NCBI GenBank assembly: GCA_965230265.1
Contig: OZ245999.1
Coordinates: forward strand, 1-64,000
Source of the DNA: JAJFKX01 sp965230265
GTDB lineage: Bacteria; Pseudomonadota; Gammaproteobacteria; Xanthomonadales; Wenzhouxiangellaceae
Reading direction: 5' to 3'
Length of the DNA: 64,000 bases
The position numbers were made by a program, and so were the translations under genes. The notes beneath the pieces were generated by a model, which was not told where the DNA came from, made no database searches, and saw only the letters and a program-made list of their open reading frames with translations. Below, one piece after another: positions 37,142 to 46,957 of the stretch. Position 1 is the stretch's first letter. The number at the start of each line of letters is the position of its first letter.

Positions 37142-37230
37142 GCTTTTATCGAAAAATACTCTAGGCTTGTCAACTTAAATTGTCAGCAGGTATCGAGCAA
37201 GTAGATGTCTAAACGCAACAGGGTAAAGCA

Positions 37231-39633
37231 ATGACCAGGACGTTGAAACGTGTATTGCTTACCATTCCCGTCGTATTATTGTTAATAATACTGTTGTTGG
37301 TGTTATGGCTTTGGCTCAGTTTACGGGCCAGTCTTCCACAGCTGGATGGTGAGCTGAGTACGCCGAACATCACAACATCAATCAACGTATTGCGCGATAT
37401 GGATGGTGTAGCCACTATCCAAACGCCCAATCGTCAGGATGCAGCTTATGCGACCGGGTTTGTGCATGCGCAGGATCGATTTTTTCAGATGGATTTGGCA
37501 CGCCGATATGCGGCTGGCGAGTTAGCCAGTTTGTTTGGTCAACGTGCAGTTGCATTTGACAGCAGGCAACGCCGTCACCAGATGCGACAACGTTCGCGCC
37601 AGGCTGTTTCGGTACTCAGCGGGGTTTATCAGGGTATTCTTGAAAGCTATGTTGCTGGAGTCAATGCTGGATTAAGCTCACTAAAATCTGAGCCGTTTGA
37701 ATACCGTTTGTTGGGCTTGCAGCCAGAGCCTTGGAAAGTGGAAGACAGCGCACTGGTGCTGGCCAGTATGTATTTTCGTTTACAGGCCAGTGATGCAGGT
37801 GCAGAACAGCAGTTGGGGCTGTTGGCGAATTGTCTGGCACGGCCGGTATTTGATTTTATAGCACCTATAGGCACTGACTGGGATGCCCCAATGAGAGGGC
37901 AAGCCTGGTTGTCTGCAGCGGTGCCTACACCAGAACAACTTAATATCCGTGAGCTGCCACCATTGGATCAAGAAGAGCAGACGCTGGCTTTGAATTTGCG
38001 TAATCAGAATTTAATGTTTGGCAGTAATAATTGGGCCTTGTCAGGTGAGCGCAGCAGCACCGGTTCAGCACTGGTTGCTGATGATATGCACCTTGGTTTA
38101 AGTGTGCCGCATATTTGGTATCGGTTGCGATTATTGAGCACCACAGTAAATGGTTTGGATCTAGACCTAACGGGTCTGAGCCTACCGGGTATGCCTTTTA
38201 TGGTGGTTGGCAGCAACACAAAGGTTGCCTGGGGTTTTACCAACAGCTATGGCGATTGGCTGGACCTGATTCGTGTCGAGCTGGATCCTGATGACGCAAA
38301 TCGCTACTTGACTGAACAAGGCAGCGAGCCGTTTCGGGTTGAAAAAGAAACGATACAAGTCAAAGACGGGACCCCCACTGAAATTGATGTAAGACATACT
38401 CGATGGGGGCCAATTATTGATGATGATGGCAGTGCATCTGGTGATGGATTATTGGCCTGGCGCTGGATTGCGCATACTTCAGAGTTTTTTGTGCCACCGG
38501 CATTATTGCCTTTGGAACATGCAGAAAATGTTTCAGACGTTATCGAGTTGGCACCATTGGTCAGTATCCCTGCTCAAAATGTGATTGTTGGTGACCGTGA
38601 TGGCAATATCGGCTGGACTATTATGGGCCGAATTCCGTTGCGTCATAATAGCCAAGCTTCGCGATTGCCGCTGGACTGGCGCAATGCCAGTGAACAATGG
38701 CCCGGATGGTTGGCTGCGGTTGATTATCCGGTCATCATCAATCCACAATCTGGTCAATTATGGACAGCCAACAATCGGCAGTTAGGTGGGCGGATGTTGA
38801 GCAGAATGGGTTATGGGCAGTTTGGCCTGGGCGCGCGTGCCAGCCAAATCAGAGATGGGCTCAGCCAATTACAACGACCTGCGACCCCATTGGATATGCA
38901 AGCCATTCAATTGGATGACCGTGGATTGTTTCTAAGCCGCTGGCGTCAGTTAATGCTAGATACATTGGATCAACAGGCCCGTGATCGACACCCCACACGT
39001 TCAGAAATTTATCGTTATGTGCTTGATGACAGTGAATCTGCGCATGCTGAGTCGGTCGGCTACCGGTTGGTGCGTGAATTTCGTGAAGCTGTCAAACAGC
39101 ATTTGATGGCCAGCCTGACACGCCAGTGCACGGATACTTCTGAACAGGTGTTTACAGGAACCCGTCAGGCCGAAGGTCCGGTATGGCAAATTATCGAAGC
39201 TCGTCCCATGCACTTATTGGATGCTGCCTATTCAGACTGGGATAGTTTCTTATTGGCCAGGATCGACGGTTTAGTTAAACAAGGTGAAGTGCTATCAGAC
39301 CGTACCTGGGGTCAGGCTAACCGATTACGAATGACGCATCCCATAGCTGGTGGTATACCATTGATAGGCGACTGGCTGAATATGACAGCGACAGCAATGA
39401 ATGGTGACAATGACATGCCAAGAGTGCAGCGGCCTGGGCTAGGACAGTCGCAACGCATGGCGGTGTCTCCAGGGTTTGAGGCACAAGGTTATATGGTAAT
39501 GCCCGGTGGGCAAAGCGGACATCCGCTGTCTCCATTCTATCGTTCTTTACATAATGATTGGCTGGATGCCGAGCTGACACCGTTTTTGCCCGGGGAAAGC
39601 AAGCACGTTTTGCTGCTTAAACCCCTACCTTAG
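37231..39633 (+). CDS. Penicillin acylase-family (Ntn) hydrolase, membrane-anchored or exported
   Basis: This 800-residue protein has an uncleaved-looking hydrophobic N-terminus (residues about 10-30, LLLIILLLVLWLWL) and then the acylase alpha chain. It has the autoprocessing junction FG-SNNWAL near residue 267, where the Ser becomes the N-terminal nucleophile, and the large beta chain. The family includes penicillin and cephalosporin acylases and the acyl-homoserine-lactone acylases PvdQ and QuiP; substrate choice cannot be read here. AGGGTAAAGC precedes the ATG. It follows the paralogue terminator, so it is a separate unit. Its relation to the peptide cluster about 7 kb upstream is unknown, although acylases of this kind can trim lipopeptide fatty acids. 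Confidence 0.9.
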   Translation: MTRTLKRVLLTIPVVLLLIILLLVLWLWLSLRASLPQLDGELSTPNITTSINVLRDMDGVATIQTPNRQDAAYATGFVHAQDRFFQMDLARRYAAGELASLFGQRAVAFDSRQRRHQMRQRSRQAVSVLSGVYQGILESYVAGVNAGLSSLKSEPFEYRLLGLQPEPWKVEDSALVLASMYFRLQASDAGAEQQLGLLANCLARPVFDFIAPIGTDWDAPMRGQAWLSAAVPTPEQLNIRELPPLDQEEQTLALNLRNQNLMFGSNNWALSGERSSTGSALVADDMHLGLSVPHIWYRLRLLSTTVNGLDLDLTGLSLPGMPFMVVGSNTKVAWGFTNSYGDWLDLIRVELDPDDANRYLTEQGSEPFRVEKETIQVKDGTPTEIDVRHTRWGPIIDDDGSASGDGLLAWRWIAHTSEFFVPPALLPLEHAENVSDVIELAPLVSIPAQNVIVGDRDGNIGWTIMGRIPLRHNSQASRLPLDWRNASEQWPGWLAAVDYPVIINPQSGQLWTANNRQLGGRMLSRMGYGQFGLGARASQIRDGLSQLQRPATPLDMQAIQLDDRGLFLSRWRQLMLDTLDQQARDRHPTRSEIYRYVLDDSESAHAESVGYRLVREFREAVKQHLMASLTRQCTDTSEQVFTGTRQAEGPVWQIIEARPMHLLDAAYSDWDSFLLARIDGLVKQGEVLSDRTWGQANRLRMTHPIAGGIPLIGDWLNMTATAMNGDNDMPRVQRPGLGQSQRMAVSPGFEAQGYMVMPGGQSGHPLSPFYRSLHNDWLDAELTPFLPGESKHVLLLKPLP

Positions 39634-39694
39634 GCTTAAAAGTCAACGCTAAACTGTTAAACTTGCAATCCGATTTTGTAGGTATGAACACAGC

Positions 39695-40675
39695 ATGGGT
39701 TTATTGATTGATGGTCAATGGCATGACCAATGGTATGACACTGATAAAAACGGGGGCGAGTTTAAGCGCAAGGCCAGTAGTTTTAGAAACTGGGTGACAG
39801 TCGACGGTAGCCCTGGGCCTTCGGGAAAAGGTGGCTTTAAAGCTGAGCCTGGACGCTATCATCTGTATCTCTCACTGGCGTGTCCATGGGCACATCGCAC
39901 CATGATTTTTCGTCGTTTAAAAGGATTGAAAGCAATGATCAGTGTGGCCATTGTTAACCCATACATGGGTGAGCATGGCTGGAGTTTTGAACCTGGTCGT
40001 GGTGTGGTGCCTGATATTGTTAATGACGTTGAGTATCTGCATCAGGTTTATACCACAGCAAAGGCCGACTATACCGGCAGGGTAACGGTACCGGTGTTGT
40101 GGGATCGTGAAACAAAGACCATTGTGAATAATGAGTCATCCGAAATTATCCGGATGTTCAATAGTGCTTTTGATCAAGTGGGTGCTATACAGGCTGACTA
40201 TTACCCTGAGGCACTACGTGAGCAGATCGACGAAATCAATGAGCTGGTTTACAACACCGTCAATAATGGTGTGTATCGAGCAGGTTTTGCCACAACTCAA
40301 CCGGCCTATGAGAAAGCGGTCGTCGCTTTGTTTGAAACACTTAAGCAGCTGGAGCAGCGTTTGTCCGAGCAACGTTATCTGGTGGGTAACAGGCAGACTG
40401 AGGCTGACTGGCGATTGTTCACCACCCTGATACGTTTCGATGCAGTCTATGTGGGTCACTTCAAATGCAATGTCCATCGTATCGATGATTACCCCAATTT
40501 ATCGAATTACATGCGGGATTTGTACCAACACCCCGGGATTTCTGAAACCGTTGATGTTGAGTCATACAAACAACATTATTATCAAAGTCACAAGACCATT
40601 AATCCGACCGCAGTGGTACCTGTTGGGCCGGCATTGGATTTGACCAAACCACATGATCGATCGCGGTTCGATTAG
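39695..40675 (+). CDS. Glutathionyl-hydroquinone reductase (xi-class GST, YqjG/ECM4 family)
   Basis: This 326-residue cytosolic protein has the CPWAHRT active-site motif of the S-glutathionyl-hydroquinone reductase family, where the Cys attacks the glutathione adduct. It also has the C-terminal helical domain with WRLFTTLIRFDAVYVGHFKCN typical of these proteins. The length fits the family. No strong Shine-Dalgarno is visible at the ATG. It is about 60 bases after the acylase gene and may be cotranscribed. Confidence 0.93.
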   Translation: MGLLIDGQWHDQWYDTDKNGGEFKRKASSFRNWVTVDGSPGPSGKGGFKAEPGRYHLYLSLACPWAHRTMIFRRLKGLKAMISVAIVNPYMGEHGWSFEPGRGVVPDIVNDVEYLHQVYTTAKADYTGRVTVPVLWDRETKTIVNNESSEIIRMFNSAFDQVGAIQADYYPEALREQIDEINELVYNTVNNGVYRAGFATTQPAYEKAVVALFETLKQLEQRLSEQRYLVGNRQTEADWRLFTTLIRFDAVYVGHFKCNVHRIDDYPNLSNYMRDLYQHPGISETVDVESYKQHYYQSHKTINPTAVVPVGPALDLTKPHDRSRFD

Positions 40676-40875
40676 GTGAGAAACTGAATAGAACGACAAT
40701 TGCTTGCCAAACGTCGAGTGATTTTCTTACAAGCTTCATTTTCATATTGGCATTGATTGCATCTATAATGCTGTTAACGGGACGCTGATCCAGCGCAAAT
40801 GCTGGCGGCCGGTTTGGCATGGATGAAACCGGTTATAGATCCCATAACGATAACAACTTGACCGACGGGGTTATT

Positions 40876-41877
40876 ATGAAACTGAACCGTATAGGCTTAG
40901 TCCTGATTATACTTTCGCTTGTCTTTCTAACAGGTTGCCCAGGTACGACTGGTACCACGACGAATGTTCGGGAAGGCTCCTCTCAAACCATCGCTGATGT
41001 TCAGGCCGAACACTACAATGGCCCTAAAGCACGTATCGCTGTTGCACGCTTTGATAACAAAGCGGCTGATGCCCGCAACTGGTGGAACCCGCAACTGGGT
41101 GATGGCATGGCCGATATGCTGACCACTGCATTGTTTAATTCAAATCGCTTTATTGTATTGGAGCGTGAAAGCCTTGACGATGTGATTTATGAACAAGACC
41201 TGGGTGCCAGTGGCAGAGTTCGTCAGGATACCGCTGCGGCTATTGGTGAAATTGAAGGCGCTGAATTACTGGTCGTTGCTGCTGTAACCGAGTTTGATGA
41301 TAATTCTGGTGGCGTACAAGGCGGCGTTGGTGGTTTTGGTGGCGGTGTGCTGGGGGCTATTACCGGCGGCTCACGTTCTGCCCACATGGCGATTGATTTA
41401 CGCATTATTGATGCACGTACCAGCCGCATTCTGGCTGCCACCAGTGTTGAGGGCACAGCACGTGATTTTAATTTGGGCGGCGCTCTGGGTGGCTATACCG
41501 GTTCGGTTGGTTTGGGCGGCGCATTGGCTGGTTGGAAAAACACGCCTCGTGAAAAAGCGCTGCGTGATGTCATCAATAAATCCGTTGATTATGTGATCAC
41601 CAAAACACCAAGCAGTTACTACCGTGTGGGTGGCAATGCTCAGCCTGCAGCCGTGGCTGCATCAGCAGCACCAAGTGGTACCGGAGAGCGGGTAGTGATT
41701 ACTGCCAATTCATTGAATGTGCGCAGTGGTCCGGGTACCAGCAATCCAGCACAGTTCTCATTGACTTCTGGCAGCATCGTCGATGTGTTGGCAAAAGCCA
41801 ATGGCTGGACTCAAATTCGTGACAGCCAGGGTCGCACTGGTTGGGTATCTTCACAATTTACAGTGGCGGTACAGTAG
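40876..41877 (+). CDS. CsgG/HfaB-like lipoprotein with C-terminal SH3b domain
   Basis: The 333-residue product starts at the ATG opening a lipoprotein signal peptide with lipobox FLTGC; an in-frame upstream ATG at 40819 adds a polar stretch and is rejected. The body (residues about 55-240) resembles the CsgG/curli-secretion group: ARIAVARFDN, GDGMADMLTTAL, RFIVLERESLDDVI and AELLVVAAVTEF, with a Gly-rich insert and RIIDARTSRILA. A bacterial SH3 domain (NSLNVRSGPGTSN, WTQIRDSQGRTGWVSS) forms the C-terminus. Anchored to a membrane, it may assemble an envelope structure or bind the cell wall. A TATAAT at 40764-40769 could be its -10 element, but the -35 is weak. Confidence 0.82.
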   Translation: MKLNRIGLVLIILSLVFLTGCPGTTGTTTNVREGSSQTIADVQAEHYNGPKARIAVARFDNKAADARNWWNPQLGDGMADMLTTALFNSNRFIVLERESLDDVIYEQDLGASGRVRQDTAAAIGEIEGAELLVVAAVTEFDDNSGGVQGGVGGFGGGVLGAITGGSRSAHMAIDLRIIDARTSRILAATSVEGTARDFNLGGALGGYTGSVGLGGALAGWKNTPREKALRDVINKSVDYVITKTPSSYYRVGGNAQPAAVAASAAPSGTGERVVITANSLNVRSGPGTSNPAQFSLTSGSIVDVLAKANGWTQIRDSQGRTGWVSSQFTVAVQ

Positions 41878-41944
41878 TTGATGGTCATGCAGTGTTGAAT
41901 GATCAACTGAACAACCGATAAGAATCATAAGGCTATACCTATTA

Positions 41945-41980
41945 CCCCTTCCGGTGATATGCCGGGAGGGGTTTTATTTT
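41945..41980. terminator. Terminator between convergent units
   Basis: CCCCTTCCGG (41945-41954) pairs with CCGGGAGGGG (41962-41971), with one wobble pair, followed by TTTTATTTT. It lies between the lipoprotein gene and the converging end of the his operon and can serve the plus-strand unit. An A-run on the his side is missing, so minus-strand activity is less sure. Confidence 0.85.
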
Positions 41981-42012
41981 GAGGGTGGCTGTAATTAGGC
42001 AATCATTGAACC

Positions 42013-42633
42013 TTAAGCCTGGTGTCGTTGGCGCAAGGTATCAGACAAGTGGCTTAAATCAATGTCGGCACTCACCAGTAATACTTGCAGGTGATACAAC
42101 AGATCAGCCGCTTCGTTCAAAAGCTCATTACGGCTTTCGGCAACAGCAGCCAGGGCGGTTTCAACACCTTCCTCACCGACTTTTTGTGCAATCCGTTTGC
42201 CGGGACCTGTCAGTAGCTGCGCGGTGTAACTGGTTTCCGGATCAGCATTTTTACGTAGTTGGATAATTTGTTCCAACTCTGCCAAAAAAGCATGCCTTGG
42301 CCAATTCTGATCGCCAAAACAGGTGGGGGTTTCCAGGTGGCAAACGGGTCCGGCTGGATGTGCCTGGATCAACAAAGTATCTTTATCGCAGTCGGCTTCA
42401 ATGGCGACCAGCGACAACACATGTCCGGACGTTTCCCCTTTTTGCCACAAACGCTTGCGGGTGCGACTGTAGAAGGTTACATAACCGCTGTTCAAAGTTT
42501 GCTCCAGCGCGGCTTCATTCATGTAAGCCAACATCAGTACTTTTCCAGAAACCGAATGTTGAATAATGGCGGGGATTAAACCATTGCCTTTTTGCCAGTC
42601 CAGAGACGAGCCATCAAATGCTGTTGAGGTCAT
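42013..42633 (-). CDS. hisIE: Bifunctional phosphoribosyl-AMP cyclohydrolase / phosphoribosyl-ATP pyrophosphatase
   Basis: This 206-residue fusion catalyses steps 2 and 3 of histidine synthesis. The HisI part (residues about 1-115) has MLAYMNEAALEQT, RTRKRLWQKGETSGH and the CDKD zinc-site region with HPAGPVCH. The HisE part carries GEEGVETALAAVAE and NEAADLLYHL, the usual pyrophosphatase helices. Its ATG overlaps the hisF stop by four bases. It is the last gene of the operon, as in enterobacteria. Confidence 0.97.
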   Translation of the reverse strand: MTSTAFDGSSLDWQKGNGLIPAIIQHSVSGKVLMLAYMNEAALEQTLNSGYVTFYSRTRKRLWQKGETSGHVLSLVAIEADCDKDTLLIQAHPAGPVCHLETPTCFGDQNWPRHAFLAELEQIIQLRKNADPETSYTAQLLTGPGKRIAQKVGEEGVETALAAVAESRNELLNEAADLLYHLQVLLVSADIDLSHLSDTLRQRHQA

Positions 42634-43427
42634 ATTTTGCGTACCATAATGGCTTGTGAATGTAGCCAGTTTTTAAGATCAGGTATGGCGATATCGCCTT
42701 TATGAAACACACTGGCAGCCAGCGCCCCATCGACATCAGCCTGTTGAAATACCTCAGCAAAGTGTTGTGTCGAACCTGCTCCGCCAGATGCAATCAGTGG
42801 CACCTGGCAAAGCTTGCGGGCCTGCTGTAACTGCAGGATGTCGTAACCTGTACGGACGCCATCTGCATCCATACAATTGAGGACAATTTCTCCTGCGCCG
42901 CGCTGTTGTACCTCGTGTATCCAGTCAAAGGTGCTGCGTTGGGCAGCCTGCATCTTATTCGGGTCACCGGTGTATTGACGAACGGTATACCGACTTTCTC
43001 CATCAAAACTTTCTTGAATACTGTCGATGCCAATAACGATGCACTGATCGCCAAAACGTTTCGCCAGTTGATCAATTAAATCAGGGTTTTCCAGCGCGGG
43101 CGAATTCAATGATATTTTATCTGCGCCGGCATTCAGTACCGCATCAGCAGTTTCGATGCTACGGATACCACCAGCCACACAAAAAGGGATATCGATAACC
43201 TGGTTGATGCGCTCAATCCAGCCGATGTCTACACTGCGTTGCTCCGGGCTGGCGGTAATGTCATAAAACACCAGCTCATCAGCACCCTGATCGCGATAGC
43301 GCATGGCCAGGGTTTCGATGTCGCCGACCACTTCATGGTCGCGAAAGCGCACACCTTTAACCACCTGGCCATTGCGTACATCCAGGCAGGGAATAATGCG
43401 ACGAGTCAGTTTGGTCATGGGATGCAT
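42630..43427 (-). CDS. hisF: Imidazole glycerol phosphate synthase, cyclase subunit
   Basis: This 265-residue TIM barrel pairs with HisH to make IGP and AICAR from PRFAR. Motifs are RIIPCLDVRNGQVVKG with the catalytic Asp, CVAGGIRS, and GIDSIQ with the second catalytic Asp. The first ATG (43427) follows GGAACGCC at good spacing; a second ATG three codons later would also fit the family start. Confidence 0.97.
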   Translation of the reverse strand: MHPMTKLTRRIIPCLDVRNGQVVKGVRFRDHEVVGDIETLAMRYRDQGADELVFYDITASPEQRSVDIGWIERINQVIDIPFCVAGGIRSIETADAVLNAGADKISLNSPALENPDLIDQLAKRFGDQCIVIGIDSIQESFDGESRYTVRQYTGDPNKMQAAQRSTFDWIHEVQQRGAGEIVLNCMDADGVRTGYDILQLQQARKLCQVPLIASGGAGSTQHFAEVFQQADVDGALAASVFHKGDIAIPDLKNWLHSQAIMVRKI

Positions 43428-43456
43428 TGGCGTTCCAGGTTACAAATAGGTTGTTG

Positions 43457-44200
43457 TTAAGCTGATTCCAGATGCGCAAGAGATAAGGCTTCACTCAACT
43501 CGAACCGGCCATCCAGCAAGGCCTTACCAATAATCAAGCCGGCGATATGGTGTTGCTGCAATGCCGTAATATTGTCTAAGGAATCGACACCACCTGAAGC
43601 TTGTATTGATAAGTTGGGGAAGCGCTTTTGCAGTTGTTGATACAGCTCAATATTGGGGCCTTGCAGCATACCGTCTCGGCCGATATCGGTGCACAAAAGA
43701 TGTTGCAAGCCGGCTTCACAGAGTTGTTCCAGCAGATCGAATAAATCGCGGTCAATCGTTTTTTGCCAACCATGAACGGCAGGTAACCAGCGTTCACCCT
43801 GACGCTGGACATCCAATGCAGCAACCAGGTGTTCAGCACCAAAATCCGACAGCCAGTCACAGAATTTATCAGGCTGTTCAACAGCAATACTGCCGATGAC
43901 CACGCGGCTGATGCCAGCTTGCAAGCGCTGCTGGATATCAATGACCTGCCGTACACCACCGCCGGTTTGCACTTTGATATCAAGGCTGCTGGCTATATCG
44001 GCGATCAGGTTCAGGTTGGAGCTGTGGGTACTTTTGGCCGCATCCAGGTCAACCACATGTAACCATTCGGCACCGCTGGCAGCATAGTTGCTGGCCAGTA
44101 ATTTGGGATCGACGTTATAGGTGGTCTGGTGGGCAAAGTCGCCTTGCCGTAAACGCACGCAACGCCCGTCAATAATATCGATAGCAGGATAGATAATCAT
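43457..44200 (-). CDS. hisA: ProFAR isomerase
   Basis: This 247-residue TIM barrel isomerises ProFAR to PRFAR, the step before HisHF. It begins MIIYPAIDIIDGRCVRLRQGDF, the typical HisA start with the catalytic Asp. QTGGGVR and ALDVQ blocks with GRDGMLQGPN near the C-terminus bind the two phosphates. It starts five bases after the hisH stop. Confidence 0.97.
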   Translation of the reverse strand: MIIYPAIDIIDGRCVRLRQGDFAHQTTYNVDPKLLASNYAASGAEWLHVVDLDAAKSTHSSNLNLIADIASSLDIKVQTGGGVRQVIDIQQRLQAGISRVVIGSIAVEQPDKFCDWLSDFGAEHLVAALDVQRQGERWLPAVHGWQKTIDRDLFDLLEQLCEAGLQHLLCTDIGRDGMLQGPNIELYQQLQKRFPNLSIQASGGVDSLDNITALQQHHIAGLIIGKALLDGRFELSEALSLAHLESA

Positions 44201-44205
44201 GAGTG

Positions 44206-44799
44206 CTATTGCATCCTCAAAAAGTATTCAAGCAAAGCCTGTCCGGTTTTGGCCGAGCGTTCGGGGTGAAACTGTGCAGCCAAAAAATTGTTTCGTTGCA
44301 CTAGCGCAGTCAATTCATGACCATGAATGGCAGTGGCGATAGTTTCGCCTGTGACTGGGGCTGCAAAGCTGTGTACAAAATACATCCAGGCTGGTTGTGG
44401 CAATATGGATTGAATCTCATGAGGTTGTTTCCACTGCAAAGTGTTCCACCCCATATGCGGAACCCGCAGAGTTTCATTGGCTTTCAGTTGAGTAATATTG
44501 CCGGTAAAAATACCTAAACACTCGACATCATCTTCCTCAGAGTGGGCATACATAATTTGCATGCCCAAGCAGATTCCCAGAACCGGTTGCTGCAGTGCTG
44601 GAATCAGTTGTTCAAGCTGGCACTCGCGCAATTTCTGCATAGCCGGTCCGGCAGCACCAACACCGGGTAAAACCACATGACTGGCTGACCGGATACGATC
44701 ATGATCGGTGGTCAGTTCAGCTTTCACACCCAAACGTTGTAATGCGGCCCGCACTGAGCCGAGGTTGTAACCTCCACTATCAATTAAAACAACGTTCAT
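44206..44799 (-). CDS. hisH: Imidazole glycerol phosphate synthase, glutaminase subunit
   Basis: This 197-residue class I glutamine amidotransferase supplies ammonia to HisF. The nucleophile Cys lies in LGICLGMQ and the His/Glu pair in QFHPERS. It overlaps the hisB stop by four bases (ATGA). Confidence 0.97.
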   Translation of the reverse strand: MNVVLIDSGGYNLGSVRAALQRLGVKAELTTDHDRIRSASHVVLPGVGAAGPAMQKLRECQLEQLIPALQQPVLGICLGMQIMYAHSEEDDVECLGIFTGNITQLKANETLRVPHMGWNTLQWKQPHEIQSILPQPAWMYFVHSFAAPVTGETIATAIHGHELTALVQRNNFLAAQFHPERSAKTGQALLEYFLRMQ

Positions 44800-45881
44800 A
44801 ACACGCCTTTACTGCTTGGTACGCTGTTGCCGGTTCCGTGGCTATTGTCGTGGTTTAATGCCGGGCGTAATGCTCTGCCCACGCCTTTGAACATCGCCTC
44901 TACCTGATGATGGCTGTTTTCGCCTTCGATATGGATATGAATCGCGGCTCTTAGGGTTTGTGCCAACGAATGGAAAAAGTGCTTGACCATTTCGGTACTT
45001 AAGCCACCGATCTGAGTGTCAGGTAAGTGGCCTTTTAATACAAAATAAGGTCTTCCGGATAAATCGACGGCGACTCTTGCCTGGGATTCATCCATTGGCA
45101 GGGTAAAGCCATAACGGCCGATGCCGCGGCGGTCACCCAGTGCCTGATCCAGTGCTTGCCCCAAGGCCAATGCAACATCTTCAACCGTATGATGCTCATC
45201 AATATGCAAATCGCCATCAGCCTGAACAGTGGCCGCAAAACCACCATGCATGGCCAGTTGCTCCAGCATATGATCGAAAAAACCAATACCGGTACTGATC
45301 TTAACCGGTTGGCTGGTGTCCAGGTCTACAGCAATGTCAATGTTGGTTTCGTTGGTTTTACGTTTGATGCTGGCTGTTCTCGGTTGGTGCAATAGCTGAT
45401 GCACAATGCTCGGCCAGTCATGCTGGTCAGTGCTCAGCAAAAAACCTTGTATCCCAAGGTTATCGGCCAGTTGCATATCCGTCTGCCGATCACCAATCAC
45501 CGCGCTGCGCTGGAAGTCCATATCACCCGATTGCAAATAAGGCAGCAGCATGCCGATACCGGGCTTACGGGTAGGCGCATTGTCGTGTTCAAAATGCGGG
45601 TCAATGTGTTCGGCGGCAAAGTGTATTCCCTGCGTGTTTAATATCGACAGCATAAGATTGTGTGGCCCCTCAAAATCCTGCTGTGGAAAACTGTCCGTGC
45701 CCAGGCCATCCTGGTTGGTGACCATAATCAACTGATAACCGGCTGCCTGTAGTTTAAGCAAGGCAGGAATAACATTGGGTACCAGCCGGACCTTATCCAA
45801 GCGGTCAACCTGAAAGTCTTCTGGTTCCTCGATCAGCGTGCCATCACGGTCAATAAATAAATACTTTATTTTGCCGCTCAT
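44796..45881 (-). CDS. hisB: Bifunctional histidinol-phosphatase / imidazoleglycerol-phosphate dehydratase
   Basis: This 361-residue protein fuses an N-terminal HAD phosphatase (FIDRDGTLIEE, VTNQDGLG, RKPGIGML, IGDRQTD) to a C-terminal IGP dehydratase with metal-binding DEHHTVED, FFDHMLEQ and GENSHHQVEA. It therefore covers steps 6 and 8 of the pathway. The fused form is known mainly from enterobacteria, vibrios, alteromonads and xanthomonads. Its start overlaps the hisC stop (ATGA). Confidence 0.97.
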   Translation of the reverse strand: MSGKIKYLFIDRDGTLIEEPEDFQVDRLDKVRLVPNVIPALLKLQAAGYQLIMVTNQDGLGTDSFPQQDFEGPHNLMLSILNTQGIHFAAEHIDPHFEHDNAPTRKPGIGMLLPYLQSGDMDFQRSAVIGDRQTDMQLADNLGIQGFLLSTDQHDWPSIVHQLLHQPRTASIKRKTNETNIDIAVDLDTSQPVKISTGIGFFDHMLEQLAMHGGFAATVQADGDLHIDEHHTVEDVALALGQALDQALGDRRGIGRYGFTLPMDESQARVAVDLSGRPYFVLKGHLPDTQIGGLSTEMVKHFFHSLAQTLRAAIHIHIEGENSHHQVEAMFKGVGRALRPALNHDNSHGTGNSVPSSKGVL

Positions 45882-46957
45882 ACGGACTCCTCATAGCTCT
45901 GCATAAATCGCAACAGCATGGTGTTTTCATCGGGGGCACCAATGCTGATGCGCACACAATTTTCGAGATTGGGTTGAGCGCTCTGGTTGCGGATTAAAAT
46001 ACCGGCTTCTGCGGCTGCACAAACCATATGGTTCGCATCATTGACTTTTAATAATAAAAAGTTGGCTTGACTGGGCCATAGGGTATGCACAGCATGGTTA
46101 TTGCTTAATGCTGCAGCGACACGCTGACGTTCATCCAGTAATAAAGCGATACGCTTTTTCATGGCCAACTGACTGGCTTTAGTCAGTGCCTGGGTCACCA
46201 ACCGTTGTGATGCTATTGGCAAGGGGTAGGGGGCCATGATTTTACGCAGCAAATGGATAATGGCGGTATCAGCCAGTACAGCCCCGCAACGTAAACCGGC
46301 CATCCCCCAGGCTTTGGAAAGTGTACGCAAAACCACCAAATTGGGCGCATTACCCAACTCTGTAGTCACACTTTTTTCGGTAGAAAATTCGATATAAGCT
46401 TCATCAACAATGATCAGAGCTTTGTTATCCAGTTGCTGGCATAAAGCCATAACCTCATCGATCGTCAATACATGACCTGTGGGGTTATTCGGGCGGCACA
46501 AAAAAACCAGCTTGGCCTGTGTTTTGGCAATGGCATCGATATCCAGTTGCCAGTGATCCTCCGGCATTAGATTGACAGTATGTATTGCTGCACCTTGAAT
46601 AGCAGCTGCGACTGAATACATTCCAAAAGCAGGTGGGCAAAAGGCAATGGCGTCTTGTCCTGCCCGACAAAAGGCACGGACCAATAAGTCGATACCTTCA
46701 TCGCTACCGCGTGTCACCAGTATTTGCTGTGGTTTAACCGCATAAATTTCCGCCAGCCTGTTGACAACTTCACTGGGTTGCGGGGCGGGATAGCGGTTAA
46801 TCTGCCACTCAGGAGCATGGTCACAATCGGGCGGCCATGGGTTTTCGTTGGCGTTCAAAATAACAGGTGCATCACCGGCTTCCATACGTGCAGAACTGTA
46901 ACCCTGCATAGCAAGTATGTCCGGCCTGGCCAACTGTCGCAGCAGCATGTCAGTCAT
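45878..46957 (-). CDS. hisC: Histidinol-phosphate aminotransferase
   Basis: This 359-residue PLP enzyme has the fold I signature with the PLP lysine in LRTLSKAWGMAGLRCG, the cofactor aspartate in IIVDEAYIEF and NPNNPTG-like RPNNPTGH. The ATG at 46957 shares bases with the hisD stop (TAATG), a typical coupling arrangement; an ATG fifteen bases upstream is less likely. Confidence 0.96.
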   Translation of the reverse strand: MTDMLLRQLARPDILAMQGYSSARMEAGDAPVILNANENPWPPDCDHAPEWQINRYPAPQPSEVVNRLAEIYAVKPQQILVTRGSDEGIDLLVRAFCRAGQDAIAFCPPAFGMYSVAAAIQGAAIHTVNLMPEDHWQLDIDAIAKTQAKLVFLCRPNNPTGHVLTIDEVMALCQQLDNKALIIVDEAYIEFSTEKSVTTELGNAPNLVVLRTLSKAWGMAGLRCGAVLADTAIIHLLRKIMAPYPLPIASQRLVTQALTKASQLAMKKRIALLLDERQRVAAALSNNHAVHTLWPSQANFLLLKVNDANHMVCAAAEAGILIRNQSAQPNLENCVRISIGAPDENTMLLRFMQSYEESV

